Source of the DNA: Candidatus Neomarinimicrobiota bacterium
Lineage (GTDB): Bacteria > Fidelibacterota > UBA2242 > B5-G15
Reading direction: 5' to 3'
Assembly: GCA_017656425.1 (NCBI GenBank)
Contig: JACDNV010000002.1
Span: 247,512-308,169 of the forward strand
DNA length: 60,658 nucleotides
Part shown: in pieces, positions 26,278 through 34,972 of the stretch
Layout of the letters: each line of letters begins with the position of its first letter
Position numbering within the stretch: position 1 is the stretch's first letter
Notes under the pieces: generated by a model
Told to the model about the DNA's origin: nothing
Seen by the model: the letters and a program-made list of their open reading frames with translations, nothing else
Databases searched by the model: none
Program-made: the position numbers and the translations under genes

Positions 26278-27018
26278 ATGATAGCTGTTATACTTGCGGC
26301 AGGAGCTTCGAGAAGATTAGGTAATATTACGGATGGTTTACCAAAGACAATGATTAGATTTGGTGATAAGCCATTACTACAATACCAGATGGAATCTTTA
26401 TTGGGCTCAGATGTTGATAAAGTTTATATTGTTGTGGGATATAAGAAAGATATTATAATTGATTATTTCGGGAATAGATTTGCAGATTTGCAATTAGACT
26501 ATATTGAGAATAGGGAATATATGAATACGAATACAATTTATTCTCTCTGGCTTGCAAAGGAATACTTTATTAATAATGACTTTATTTACTTTAATGCCGA
26601 TGTGCTTTGTCATCCTGATGTCCCGAAGAGGGTTTTAAAGTCGGCTCACTCAAATGTCATGGCTATTGAAGAAAAGGATTGCGGTGAGGAGGAAGTAAAG
26701 GTAATCTGTGATCATAATGGTAAAATTTTAAGAATTGGTAAAGATATTAATCCCGATAAATGCAAAGGAGAATTTATAGGTATAGCTAAGTTTAGTTCGG
26801 ATTTAACGGAGGACTTTGCTGATTGTATGGAAAGGATAATATCAGCTGGAGGAGAAAAAAATTTCTTTGAAAAAGCGGTGGATAAGCTTCTTGATAAATT
26901 TGATTTTTATATTGAAAATATAACTGGTCTTCCAGTGATTGAAATAGATTTTCCAGAGGACCTTGAAAGAGCAAGGTTGGAAGTATACAATAGAATTATT
27001 AGTGAATATAACTGGTGA
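26278..27018 (+). CDS. LicC-like nucleotidyltransferase (probable CTP:phospho-alcohol or choline-phosphate cytidylyltransferase)
   Basis: A 246-residue GT-A nucleotidyltransferase. The signature loop is VILAAGASRRLG with downstream LPKTMI, and further motifs are VGYKKDII and FNADVL. YMNTNTIYSLWLAKE is shared with LicC-type phosphocholine and related cytidylyltransferases. ID-FPEDLERA near the end is the second metal-site region. Directly downstream are two CDP-glycerol-phosphotransferase-like genes, so it may supply a CDP-activated alcohol for them. The exact substrate cannot be read from sequence. AAAGGAGG lies five bases before the ATG. Confidence 0.8.
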   Translation: MIAVILAAGASRRLGNITDGLPKTMIRFGDKPLLQYQMESLLGSDVDKVYIVVGYKKDIIIDYFGNRFADLQLDYIENREYMNTNTIYSLWLAKEYFINNDFIYFNADVLCHPDVPKRVLKSAHSNVMAIEEKDCGEEEVKVICDHNGKILRIGKDINPDKCKGEFIGIAKFSSDLTEDFADCMERIISAGGEKNFFEKAVDKLLDKFDFYIENITGLPVIEIDFPEDLERARLEVYNRIISEYNW

Positions 27019-28040
27019 TGTATAAAAGTTTTTTGATTCTTATTCCAAAAAGGTTCGGGGAAATAGTTCTGGCTACTCCTATTTTCAGGAATATAAAAAG
27101 TAACCTACCAGAATCAATTATAACTGTAACAATATACGATAGATATAAATCAATAATTGAAAATAACCCTTATATTGACCATATAATAAGCTTAGACGAA
27201 AAAAGATTTGTTTCAGAATTTTTAAAAAGTTTATTTAAGGAGAGAAATAACTATGATGTTACTATAGATATCCTGTCTTTACCATCAACAGCTCTTATTA
27301 CATGGTATATAAATTCCCCTATTAGAATTGGATTAAATAAAAGAGTGAGAAAATATTTTTATAATTTGCACTACAATGAACAAAGACTAAACAATACTCC
27401 TTATATGGCTGATTTCCGGTTAAATTCTATACGCTTAATGTCAATGAAAGTAGATTCAGTAAAAAGGGATATATTTATTGATGATATATCATTTGAACAG
27501 GCGATGAAAATACTTTCAGTATCTGGTGTGAACGAGGATGAAAAATATATAACAATCACTCCCATATCACCTGCTTTCTATAAACTATGGCCGCATAGGT
27601 ATTATGCCAGACTTATTGAACGTATTTATTGTCATTTAAAATATAAAATTATACTATTATGTGGTCCAGGGGAGTACTGGCATCTGGAGCAGATAGGACA
27701 TATGATGGGTGGAAAGTACGACGTGGCGAGACTTGAGATTGATGGTATAAAAAAGATAGCAGCAATTATTTCAAAATCCAGCTTACATATAGGGAATGAT
27801 GGCGGCTTGAACCATATTGCTCAATCTTTAAATATTCCCACAATAACAATTTTTGGTCCGACCGATTATAGGATATGGAATGCACCTGAGGAGCATTGTA
27901 TTGCTGTATCTAAAGAAGTTAATTGTAGGAGGAGAAAGTGTTATTTAAATTGTACTAATAATCTTTTTTGCTTACGGAAGATTACACCTGAGGAAGTATT
28001 TGAAAAGGTAAAATTTTTATTATCAAAATATGCTAATTAA
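27018..28040 (+). CDS. Glycosyltransferase family 9 (heptosyltransferase-like)
   Basis: A 340-residue GT-B enzyme of the ADP-heptose:LPS heptosyltransferase family. It opens with the family's LIPKRFGEIVLATPIFRN (usually GDxVLxTP). The donor-site block is SLHIGNDGGLNHIAQSL then TIFGPTDYRIW. A Cys-rich stretch (NCRRRKCYLNC) in the C-terminal part matches the CxxxxC region seen in many members. It probably acts at the cytosolic side on LPS core. The TGATG junction with the upstream gene shows coupling. The donor sugar is unknown. Confidence 0.85.
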   Translation: MYKSFLILIPKRFGEIVLATPIFRNIKSNLPESIITVTIYDRYKSIIENNPYIDHIISLDEKRFVSEFLKSLFKERNNYDVTIDILSLPSTALITWYINSPIRIGLNKRVRKYFYNLHYNEQRLNNTPYMADFRLNSIRLMSMKVDSVKRDIFIDDISFEQAMKILSVSGVNEDEKYITITPISPAFYKLWPHRYYARLIERIYCHLKYKIILLCGPGEYWHLEQIGHMMGGKYDVARLEIDGIKKIAAIISKSSLHIGNDGGLNHIAQSLNIPTITIFGPTDYRIWNAPEEHCIAVSKEVNCRRRKCYLNCTNNLFCLRKITPEEVFEKVKFLLSKYAN

Positions 28041-29103
28041 AGTACTTTTTAATGTAGAATATATATATTACCTACCACAATTTTTACCTGTGGCAAAAGA
28101 GATGGAAAAATCTGGTGAATTTGAGATATTTTTTACTGCTTCTAACAGTAAATTCGTAGATTACGCAATGATTAAAAAGATAGTTCATGGAAATAGATAT
28201 CATTTTATTGAATCTGAGAGCGAAGGGGATAAGATAAAGAAAATTAGATCTGAGAATTTTGATGTGACTGTGTTTGGTAGAAGTGCCCACGCAAAAAAAT
28301 ATTGCTCAGAGAAAACCATGGCGGTTTTACTTTATCACGGGATAGGTTTCAAGAAATGTTATTATACCGATTATGACTCCAGAATAGATGTTAGATATGT
28401 TGAAAGTGAATATAGACGGGAGCAACTTCTAAAATATAATTATAGATATGATATAGTTGTTACAGGATTTCCGAAGCTTGATCTGCTTTTGGATTCCAGT
28501 GTTACTGCTGATATTAAAATAAATAACCAGAAGCCAGTTCTTTTGTATGCTCCGACATTTTACCCAAGCTCAATAGAGCATGTCGCAAAGTATCTCCCTT
28601 TTCTATCTGATGTTTACAATGTTGTTATCAAGCCCCACCAGTTCACATTTACTATGAAAAAATATGAGAAGCAGAAGAATATTTTGATAGATGTGTCGAA
28701 AAAAGGAAAAGATATATACCTTATTGATTATGGTGAGTTTAACATTATACCTTACTATAAAATATCAGATGTTTTATTATCTGATTACTCATCCACTGTA
28801 TTTGAATATCTGGCTACCGAGAAACCAATAATACTGTGTGATTTTTATAAGCCAAGATGGAAACACAGAATATTTCGAAGTTTTTTCTGGTCATCAAGAA
28901 TGGACAAAGAAATTTTTAAATATATAGATTTCGCTTTTGTTCTGAAAAAGCCCGAGGATATTTATAAAGTGGTTGATTCATTAACAGAATTTGAGACAAA
29001 AAAACTTGATAGGATTAGAGAAAGAAAAGAAATGTTTCTTGGTAAAGTAGATGGTAAAACTTCTATAAGGATTGTGGAAGATATAATAAAAAGAGTTAAA
29101 TGA
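28030..29103 (+). CDS. CDP-glycerol glycerophosphotransferase-like enzyme (first copy)
   Basis: 357 residues with the GT-B-like layout of the TagB/TagF family that polymerises poly-glycerol- or ribitol-phosphate. Landmarks are LYHGIGFKK, TGFPKLDLLL, LLYAPTFYPSS, KPHQF and ISDVLLSDYSSTVFEYLATEKPIILCD, the family's signature. The C-terminus is short. In Gram-positive bacteria such enzymes make teichoic acids. Here, in an LPS-making cell, they may build a phosphodiester-linked surface polymer or modify core. It overlaps the GT9 gene by 11 bases and the next copy by four. Confidence 0.82.
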   Translation: MLIKVLFNVEYIYYLPQFLPVAKEMEKSGEFEIFFTASNSKFVDYAMIKKIVHGNRYHFIESESEGDKIKKIRSENFDVTVFGRSAHAKKYCSEKTMAVLLYHGIGFKKCYYTDYDSRIDVRYVESEYRREQLLKYNYRYDIVVTGFPKLDLLLDSSVTADIKINNQKPVLLYAPTFYPSSIEHVAKYLPFLSDVYNVVIKPHQFTFTMKKYEKQKNILIDVSKKGKDIYLIDYGEFNIIPYYKISDVLLSDYSSTVFEYLATEKPIILCDFYKPRWKHRIFRSFFWSSRMDKEIFKYIDFAFVLKKPEDIYKVVDSLTEFETKKLDRIRERKEMFLGKVDGKTSIRIVEDIIKRVK

Positions 29104-30134
29104 AGAGATACTTACACTTTGTAACTAAGCCATATTCATTCCCTGTTATAAAACCATTACTTGAAACAATTAATAATTATAAAAAGGGAGAAAGTCTTGT
29201 CTATGTACATAAAAGTATTTTAGATAAGGTTCCTTCATACGTCAGTTCGAATGTCACCGACTCCATCTATGATGCAATCAAATTTAAGCCTGATATAGTC
29301 TTTATCCCGGGCAATATTGTTCATCCTAATTTACCAGGGATCAAAGTTCAGGTATTTCATGGTCTTTGTGAGGAAAAAGGTGGGCATTATAAGATTACTG
29401 GATTTTTTGATATCTATTGTACAAGTGGTCCTTTGATTACCAGCAAATTTAAGAGGTTGGAGAAAAAATATGGGCATTTTGTAGTAGTTGAGACAGGCTG
29501 GCCAAAGGTTGATTACATATTAAGTTACGAGCTTGATCAGAAGTACAGAGAGAAAATAGTAGGCAATACAAGTATGAAAGTAATATTGTATGCTCCAACT
29601 TTTAGTCCAAAATTTAAATCAACAAGCAAACTAATGCCTGTTTTATCCAGTATTATAAGAGATGATGAAATAGTAATTGTGAAATTTCATGATCTTGCAA
29701 GAAGAGAAGAAATTAATGAGGCAAAAAAAATTGGAGACAATAGGATAATTGTTTTGAAAGATGCTGATAACGTCCCTTTATTGCACCTTGCTGATATTTT
29801 GATTTCAGATACATCGTCAATCGTTTATGAATTTTTATTATTGGGGAAACCAGTGATAACAATTGGAGCAAAGGTCAGGCAAGAGAAGGGTATCAATTTA
29901 AAGGATGTCAATTTGTTAAGAGCTGCGATAGATAAGCTTAGAGAAAACCCTGACTTGAATTTGGAGGCTAGAGATAAAATAATTACTCAAGTACAGGCAT
30001 ATCGCGATACAAAAAATAGTTTAAGAGTGATAGAATCAGTAGATAAAATAATAGAATCGGGTGCTTTGAGTAAATTAAGAAAAAAACCCTTAAACTTTTT
30101 TAGAAAGTATCAGGCTTATAGGTTCTTTAATTAA
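29100..30134 (+). CDS. CDP-glycerol glycerophosphotransferase-like enzyme (second copy)
   Basis: A 344-residue paralog of the preceding protein. Conserved points are VFHGLCEEKGGHY, TGWPKVDYIL, LYAPTFSPKF, VKFHDLARRE and LADILISDTSSIVYEFLLLGKPVI. The first histidine region is divergent (FHG rather than YHGIG). This suggests a different acceptor or donor, e.g. a primase/polymerase pair as in teichoic acid synthesis. It is coupled to the upstream copy (ATGA overlap). A kinase-like gene follows. Confidence 0.8.
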   Translation: MKRYLHFVTKPYSFPVIKPLLETINNYKKGESLVYVHKSILDKVPSYVSSNVTDSIYDAIKFKPDIVFIPGNIVHPNLPGIKVQVFHGLCEEKGGHYKITGFFDIYCTSGPLITSKFKRLEKKYGHFVVVETGWPKVDYILSYELDQKYREKIVGNTSMKVILYAPTFSPKFKSTSKLMPVLSSIIRDDEIVIVKFHDLARREEINEAKKIGDNRIIVLKDADNVPLLHLADILISDTSSIVYEFLLLGKPVITIGAKVRQEKGINLKDVNLLRAAIDKLRENPDLNLEARDKIITQVQAYRDTKNSLRVIESVDKIIESGALSKLRKKPLNFFRKYQAYRFFN

Positions 30135-30150
30135 TTTTAATGTCGTTTTG

Positions 30151-30927
30151 ATGATAAGCGAAGAATACATTGGGAAAGAAATAAATATTAATATTTTGAA
30201 TAATTTAAAATCAAGGCAGTGGATTGAATTAAATGCGGAAAAAATTTACAAAAACAAAGTAAATATTGTCGCATCATTAAAACTTAATTTAGATGGTACA
30301 ATAAAAAATTATGTTATCAAATATTTTGGCTGGAGAAACAAAATATCCTACATGTTAAGTCCTTTTATGAGGTCAAGAGCAAAAAAAACATATGATAATT
30401 CGCTATTACTGTTAGAAAATGGTGTTAATGTGCCTAAACCTATAGCTGTATATACAGAAAGGAAACTTGGGTTTATAATGACTAATTTTATTATTATGGA
30501 AGAAATTGAAAATTATAGATTAGCTAGGTCAGTGCTAAGGGATATTAGTGTAAATTTTGAAGATAAAATAAAAATAGTAAAAAAGATTGCTGAATTCGTG
30601 AAAACAATTCACAATATGGGCTTTACCCACAATGATTTAACCCTTGGTAATTTTTTAATAGATAGTAATGGGAAGGTATTTATTGTGGACTTAAATAGGA
30701 TGAAGAGAAAGGTATTTCTATCATCGTATTTTAGAATGTATGACATATCTAAATTGAATTTGTGTAATTGTAGGCTTGAGTATGAGCATGATAATTGTTT
30801 ATATAGGGAATTTTTAAAAGAATATTCAATTCAACCAGAAAAAGATGTTGGAAAGTTGCAAAAGGCTATAAAAAATAACCTTTTAAGGCATAACACAAAA
30901 AGGTTTTTCAGGCAGTACAGGAGGTAA
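30151..30927 (+). CDS. WaaP/KdkA-like LPS core kinase
   Basis: A 258-residue protein with a protein-kinase-like fold. The catalytic loop is GFTHNDLTLGNFLI and the metal-binding Asp lies in IVDLNRMKRK, where WaaP/Kdo kinases read IDLHR rather than DFG. The N-lobe lysine is plausible in YVIKYFG. Such enzymes phosphorylate sugars of the LPS inner core at the inner membrane. The neighbours (GT9 and phosphotransferases) agree. The in-frame TTG at 30148 immediately precedes the chosen ATG, and no strong ribosome binding site is visible. Confidence 0.78.
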   Translation: MISEEYIGKEININILNNLKSRQWIELNAEKIYKNKVNIVASLKLNLDGTIKNYVIKYFGWRNKISYMLSPFMRSRAKKTYDNSLLLLENGVNVPKPIAVYTERKLGFIMTNFIIMEEIENYRLARSVLRDISVNFEDKIKIVKKIAEFVKTIHNMGFTHNDLTLGNFLIDSNGKVFIVDLNRMKRKVFLSSYFRMYDISKLNLCNCRLEYEHDNCLYREFLKEYSIQPEKDVGKLQKAIKNNLLRHNTKRFFRQYRR

Positions 30928-30929
30928 TT

Positions 30930-31673
30930 TTGAGAAGATACTTATTGCTGGTTGTTTTAACTATTATTCTTATATGTCGATTATACTCCCAAAACGGGTT
31001 TGGTATTGGAGAAAAACTTGAGTTTTCAATGTGGTACAATTTTATAAAAGCTGGATATGCAGAAATGAGTGTAGATTCTTTAATAAAGACCAGAAATGGT
31101 TTTGCATACATAATTTCATATAAAGCTATCTCAACAGGAATTTTTGAAAAAATATATAAAGTCAGGGATTATATGATATCAATTGTTGATGCAGATAAGT
31201 TTTATTCTTGTGGATTTAAAAAAAATATTCGGGAGGGAAGTTATAGGAAAAATTATAAGGTTGATTTTGATTATGTTAATATGGAAGCCAGAAGTAACAG
31301 TGATACGATATCTCTCAATGGATATGTTAATGATCCAGTGTCAATTTTTTATTATGTGAGAAGATTGGATCTTAATCCTGGAGAAGAATATTCCGTTGAG
31401 AGTTTTGATAATAGTAAAATAAGTAAATATAAGTTAATAGTTAGTGATGTTAAAACCATCAGTACTATATTTGGAGACCAGAATTGTCTAGTTATAAAGC
31501 CAATTGGATTTGATAATAAACCTTTCAAGTACGGTGGACAGGCGGTCATCTATCTGTCTATTGATAAAAGGGTTCCTGTCCTGATTGAAACATCTTTTAA
31601 ATTCGGTAAAGTAAAAATGCGATTGGAAAAATACTATCCTTCTAACAATAATAATCGAATGAAAATGGAGTAA
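30930..31673 (+). CDS. DUF3108-family exported protein
   Basis: 247 residues: a signal peptide (hydrophobic core about 3-16, cleavage near YSQ) and a beta-rich mature domain. It begins with GFGIGEKLEFSMWYNFIKAGYAEM, of which the GEKLxFxxxYxxIKAGxA pattern is typical of DUF3108. The YPSN end follows LVIKPIGFDN and KRVPVLIE, also family features. Periplasmic and of unknown function; members often sit near LPS or cell-wall genes. The start is a TTG supported by CAGGAGGT five bases upstream. wecB begins two bases after it. Confidence 0.8.
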   Translation: MRRYLLLVVLTIILICRLYSQNGFGIGEKLEFSMWYNFIKAGYAEMSVDSLIKTRNGFAYIISYKAISTGIFEKIYKVRDYMISIVDADKFYSCGFKKNIREGSYRKNYKVDFDYVNMEARSNSDTISLNGYVNDPVSIFYYVRRLDLNPGEEYSVESFDNSKISKYKLIVSDVKTISTIFGDQNCLVIKPIGFDNKPFKYGGQAVIYLSIDKRVPVLIETSFKFGKVKMRLEKYYPSNNNNRMKME

Positions 31674-31675
31674 GT

Positions 31676-32743
31676 ATGGCGGCAAAGATTGTATCAATTG
31701 TTGGAGCAAGACCGAATTTTATTAAAGCATTTTCTGTTTCAAGGGAAATTAGAAAGGAATTTAAAGAAGTAATAGTTCATACAGGTCAGCACTATGATTA
31801 TTTAATGAACAAGGTCTTTTTTGATGAGCTTGGGATGCCAGAGGTTGATTATCATTTGGGTGTTGGATCTGGTTCACATGCTTACCAGACTGGTGAGATG
31901 CTGAAAAGAATTGAAGAGGTATTAATCAATGAAAACCCTGATCTGGTTTTGGTCTATGGTGATACCAACACAACGCTAGCTGGAGCTCTGGCAGCTTCAA
32001 AGTTGCACATTAAAATAGCTCATATAGAGGCTGGTTTGAGGAGTTTTGATAAATCAATGCCTGAGGAGATAAATAGAATCCTAACCGATCATTGCTCGGA
32101 TTATTTGTTCTGTCCAACACAGACTGCAGTTAATAATCTTAAAAACGAATCTATTGTTGAAAATGTGTTCATGACTGGCGATGTAATGGTTGACGCTCTA
32201 AAAAGTTGTATAAATATTATTGATGAAGAAAATATTTTATCAAAAATTGATGTAACACCGGGAGATTATTATCTTGCAACAATTCACCGTGCAGAGAATA
32301 CCGATAATATTGAAAGACTATCTAATATATTAAGAGCATTTAAAGAACTTGGAAATATTGTATTTCCAGTACACCCGAGAACTAAGGGAGCTTTAGAAAA
32401 TATTCCCTTAAGTAGAGATATTATAAACGGAATAAAAATAATTGAACCAGTAGGATATCTTGATATGCTGGCGTTGGAAAAAAATGCAAAAAAAATTATA
32501 ACTGATTCAGGAGGTGTACAGAAGGAAGCATATATTCTGGGCATACCATGTATTACTATACGTAATAATACTGAATGGGTAGAAACATTAGAAGAAGGAT
32601 GGAATATTTTGGTAGAGGCAGAGACAGAGAAAATTTTCGAAGTGGTATCAAAATTTAATCCTACAAAACAGAGAAGTAATTTATTTGGTAATGGAGAAGC
32701 AAGTAAAAGAATCAAGGAGATTTTAACCGACATATATCACTAA
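31676..32743 (+). CDS. wecB: UDP-N-acetylglucosamine 2-epimerase (non-hydrolysing)
   Basis: 355 residues of the WecB/MnaA family, which interconverts UDP-GlcNAc and UDP-ManNAc in the cytosol for surface polysaccharide synthesis. Visible are IVGARPNFIKAF, HTGQHYDYLMN, VYGDTNTTLAG, HIEAGLRSFD, PEEINR and HRAENTD. Further on are VHPRT and TDSGGVQKEAYILGIPC with its catalytic-region Asp and Glu. The length is normal. It closes the polymer island; a 1-kb non-coding stretch with a decayed gene follows. Confidence 0.95.
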   Translation: MAAKIVSIVGARPNFIKAFSVSREIRKEFKEVIVHTGQHYDYLMNKVFFDELGMPEVDYHLGVGSGSHAYQTGEMLKRIEEVLINENPDLVLVYGDTNTTLAGALAASKLHIKIAHIEAGLRSFDKSMPEEINRILTDHCSDYLFCPTQTAVNNLKNESIVENVFMTGDVMVDALKSCINIIDEENILSKIDVTPGDYYLATIHRAENTDNIERLSNILRAFKELGNIVFPVHPRTKGALENIPLSRDIINGIKIIEPVGYLDMLALEKNAKKIITDSGGVQKEAYILGIPCITIRNNTEWVETLEEGWNILVEAETEKIFEVVSKFNPTKQRSNLFGNGEASKRIKEILTDIYH

Positions 32744-32907
32744 AGGAGTTTTGGTTTACTGAACTCGCCAAATTTGCAATTTAATAAATAAAATTATTAT
32801 ACAACTTTACCTTTAATATATTAACACATTAAAATATTAATAGGTTAATGACGCTCTGATACTAAGACGTTATAATTTTTAGAAGATATTAAACAACTCT
32901 TTACTAA
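32744..32907. other. AT-rich non-coding stretch between wecB and the pckA remnant
   Basis: Very AT-rich, without a believable gene. An AAAGGAG at 32743-32750, just after the wecB stop, has no start codon at the right distance. It may be the ribosome binding site of a lost gene, perhaps the missing 5' part of the neighbouring pseudogene. Confidence 0.4.
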
Positions 32908-33577
32908 GTTGATTATGATGTGATAACCGAAAAAATTAATCTCAGTAGTGATCGATTAACCGAGAATTGCAGAGCTTCATATCCTTTGTATTTTATAGAT
33001 AATACGAAATTGGACAGGAAAGGGCCCACATCCAAAGCACATAATATTTTTAACCTGTAATGCATTTGGTGTTATGCCTCCTGTAGCAAAGCTTGATTTA
33101 AATTAAGTGGTGTATCATTTTATGTTTGGGTAGACTTCTAAAATTTGTGGTACTGAAGGAGGGCAGGATAAAAAGCCTATTCCAACTTTCAGCAACTGTT
33201 TCGGTGCACCTTTTATAGTTATATATCTGTTGAAATATGCATTAACGCTTAAGGAGAATGTAAAAAAGTACAAATCGGAAGTGTGGCTTGTGAATACAGA
33301 ATAGATTGTTGGTCCTTATGGATTAGGGAATCTGTAGGTATAAAATACACCAGAGAAATTTTAAAAAAATATACTAAATGGCAAATTTAATAAAGTAAAA
33401 TTTATAGCCGATCCAATTTTTGATTATAAAATTCCTGCTGAATGTGATGGTATCCCTTTGGATATTTTATTTTCTGAGAGAAATTGGGATGATAAAAATA
33501 AATATTTGACCAAATATAAGGAACTTGCTAAATATTTTATTGAAAATATTAAGAGATTTGGGAGTACAATTTCATAA
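32908..33577 (+). pseudogene. pckA: Decayed phosphoenolpyruvate carboxykinase (ATP) gene, C-terminal part
   Basis: Translated piecewise in shifting frames, this stretch matches the C-terminal half of ATP-type PEPCK in order. The blocks are LTENCRASYP (TENTRAAYP), [110 protein letters not shown] and RNWDDKNKY to the end. In-frame stops replace the Tyr of GYTSK, a Gln, and the Trp of NTGW. At least two frameshifts lie near 33320-33390. The first roughly 300 codons are gone. This is a dead gene. Whether another pckA exists in the genome cannot be seen. Confidence 0.85.
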
Positions 33578-33703
33578 TATATACCCAAAGGTGGACCTTT
33601 CATTTGAGATGTCAAAAGTAATTCACGAATAATTATAATTGAATCCATATTTATTGTACTATTAAAATAATCATTTCAAATAATTAAGTACAAATTACTT
33701 TTG

Positions 33704-33732
33704 TTGCAGTTAATTAGTCTTGAGGTTAAATT
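33704..33732 (+). promoter_or_regulatory. Possible promoter for the serine-palmitoyltransferase-like gene
   Basis: TTGCAG (33704-33709) and TAAATT (33727-33732) are 17 bases apart. They lie 40 bases before the ATG at 33772, in the 194-bp gap after the pckA remnant. GAGGGAG serves as ribosome binding site. Confidence 0.35.
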
Positions 33733-33771
33733 AGAGCAACATGAATGGAATTGAATTGAGGGAGAAATATT

Positions 33772-34956
33772 ATGGACATTTTTGAAAAGTGTTACAGGTT
33801 TCATGATGCTCAAATAGCAAGAGAGCAGGGCTGGTATCCCTATTTTGTTCCTTTTACAGGTGGTGATGGAACCGTCGTTGAGTATAACGGAAAAAATATT
33901 ATTATGATCGGTTCCAATAATTATCTTGGATTAACAAATCATCCAAGGTTAATTGAGGCAGCTGAAAATGCATTGAGGAAGTACGGGACGGGAAGAACTG
34001 GGAGTCGCTTTTTAAATGGGACAATTGATATTCATTTGGAATTCGAAAAAGAACTGGCAGAGTTTGTTGGAAAAGAATCGGCATTAATCTTCTCAACCGG
34101 TTATCTTGTAAATCTTGGTGTAATCTCTACACTGCTTGGAAAGAATGATGTAGTGGTTATAGACAGACTTGACCATGCAAGTATAGTTGACGGTTGTCTT
34201 CTTTCCAGAGCTGAAATATTAAGGTTCAGACATAATGATATAGAGAATTTGAAGCAAGTTATTTTTAGAATTCCAAAAGATAAGGGAGTCCTGGTTGTTG
34301 TAGATGGTATTTTTTCTATGGAAGGGGATATCGCTAAGCTGCCGGAAATTGTTGAAATAGTGAAAAATAGAAAAGGTGCAAGGTTAATGGTGGATGATGC
34401 CCATTCTTTAGGTGTATTGGGACCAAAGGGAAGCGGTACTTCTTCTCATTTCGGACTTACAGAGCATGTAGATTTGATAATGGGGACGTTTTCAAAATCC
34501 TTTGCAGCTGTCGGTGGATTTATAGCTGGAGATGAATATGTTATAGATTATATCAGGCATCATACGAGAAGTTTTATTTTTACCGCAAGCCTTCCGCCTA
34601 GCGTCGTTGCATCCACAAGGGAAGCTTTAAAAATAATAAAAGAAGATGACCAGAGGCGTGAAAATCTTTGGAAAATAAGTAATTATATGAGAGATTCTTT
34701 CAAGAGTTTAGGATTCGATACTTCAACAAGTGAGACCCCGATTATACCTATAGTTATCGGGGATAGTATCAAGACTTTCCTATTTTGGAAGAAGCTATTT
34801 CAGGAGGGTGTATATACAAATGCAGTTGTTGCACCTGCCGTTCCTGAAAATTCTGCACGATTGAGAACCAGCTATATCGCTACTCATACATTTGAGCAGA
34901 TGGATTATGTTTTAAGTAAGTTTGAGAAAGTAGGCAAAGAGCTGGGAATAATATAA
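33772..34956 (+). CDS. Alpha-oxoamine synthase, serine palmitoyltransferase-like
   Basis: A 394-residue PLP enzyme of the AONS/KBL/SPT/ALAS family, which condenses an amino acid with an acyl-CoA or acyl-ACP. Motifs are MIGSNNYLGLTNHP, YGTGRTGSRFLNG, DHASIVDG, DGIFSMEGD and DDAHSLGVLG, plus the PLP lysine in GTFSKSFAAVGG. The N-terminus, beginning with DIFEKC and containing YPYFVPF, is that of the FCB group usually annotated as serine palmitoyltransferase or glycine C-acetyltransferase. Sphingolipid synthesis is therefore plausible, since many FCB bacteria make sphingolipids. The exact substrate is not decided by sequence. It has its own promoter region. Confidence 0.8.
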   Translation: MDIFEKCYRFHDAQIAREQGWYPYFVPFTGGDGTVVEYNGKNIIMIGSNNYLGLTNHPRLIEAAENALRKYGTGRTGSRFLNGTIDIHLEFEKELAEFVGKESALIFSTGYLVNLGVISTLLGKNDVVVIDRLDHASIVDGCLLSRAEILRFRHNDIENLKQVIFRIPKDKGVLVVVDGIFSMEGDIAKLPEIVEIVKNRKGARLMVDDAHSLGVLGPKGSGTSSHFGLTEHVDLIMGTFSKSFAAVGGFIAGDEYVIDYIRHHTRSFIFTASLPPSVVASTREALKIIKEDDQRRENLWKISNYMRDSFKSLGFDTSTSETPIIPIVIGDSIKTFLFWKKLFQEGVYTNAVVAPAVPENSARLRTSYIATHTFEQMDYVLSKFEKVGKELGII

Positions 34957-34972
34957 TTAGAATTGGTAAAAT

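Noticed and set aside
32284-32733. A 149-residue - strand frame
   Set aside because: Antisense shadow of wecB.
33424-33648. A 74-residue - strand frame
   Set aside because: Antisense to the pckA remnant; the + strand reading matches PEPCK in order.
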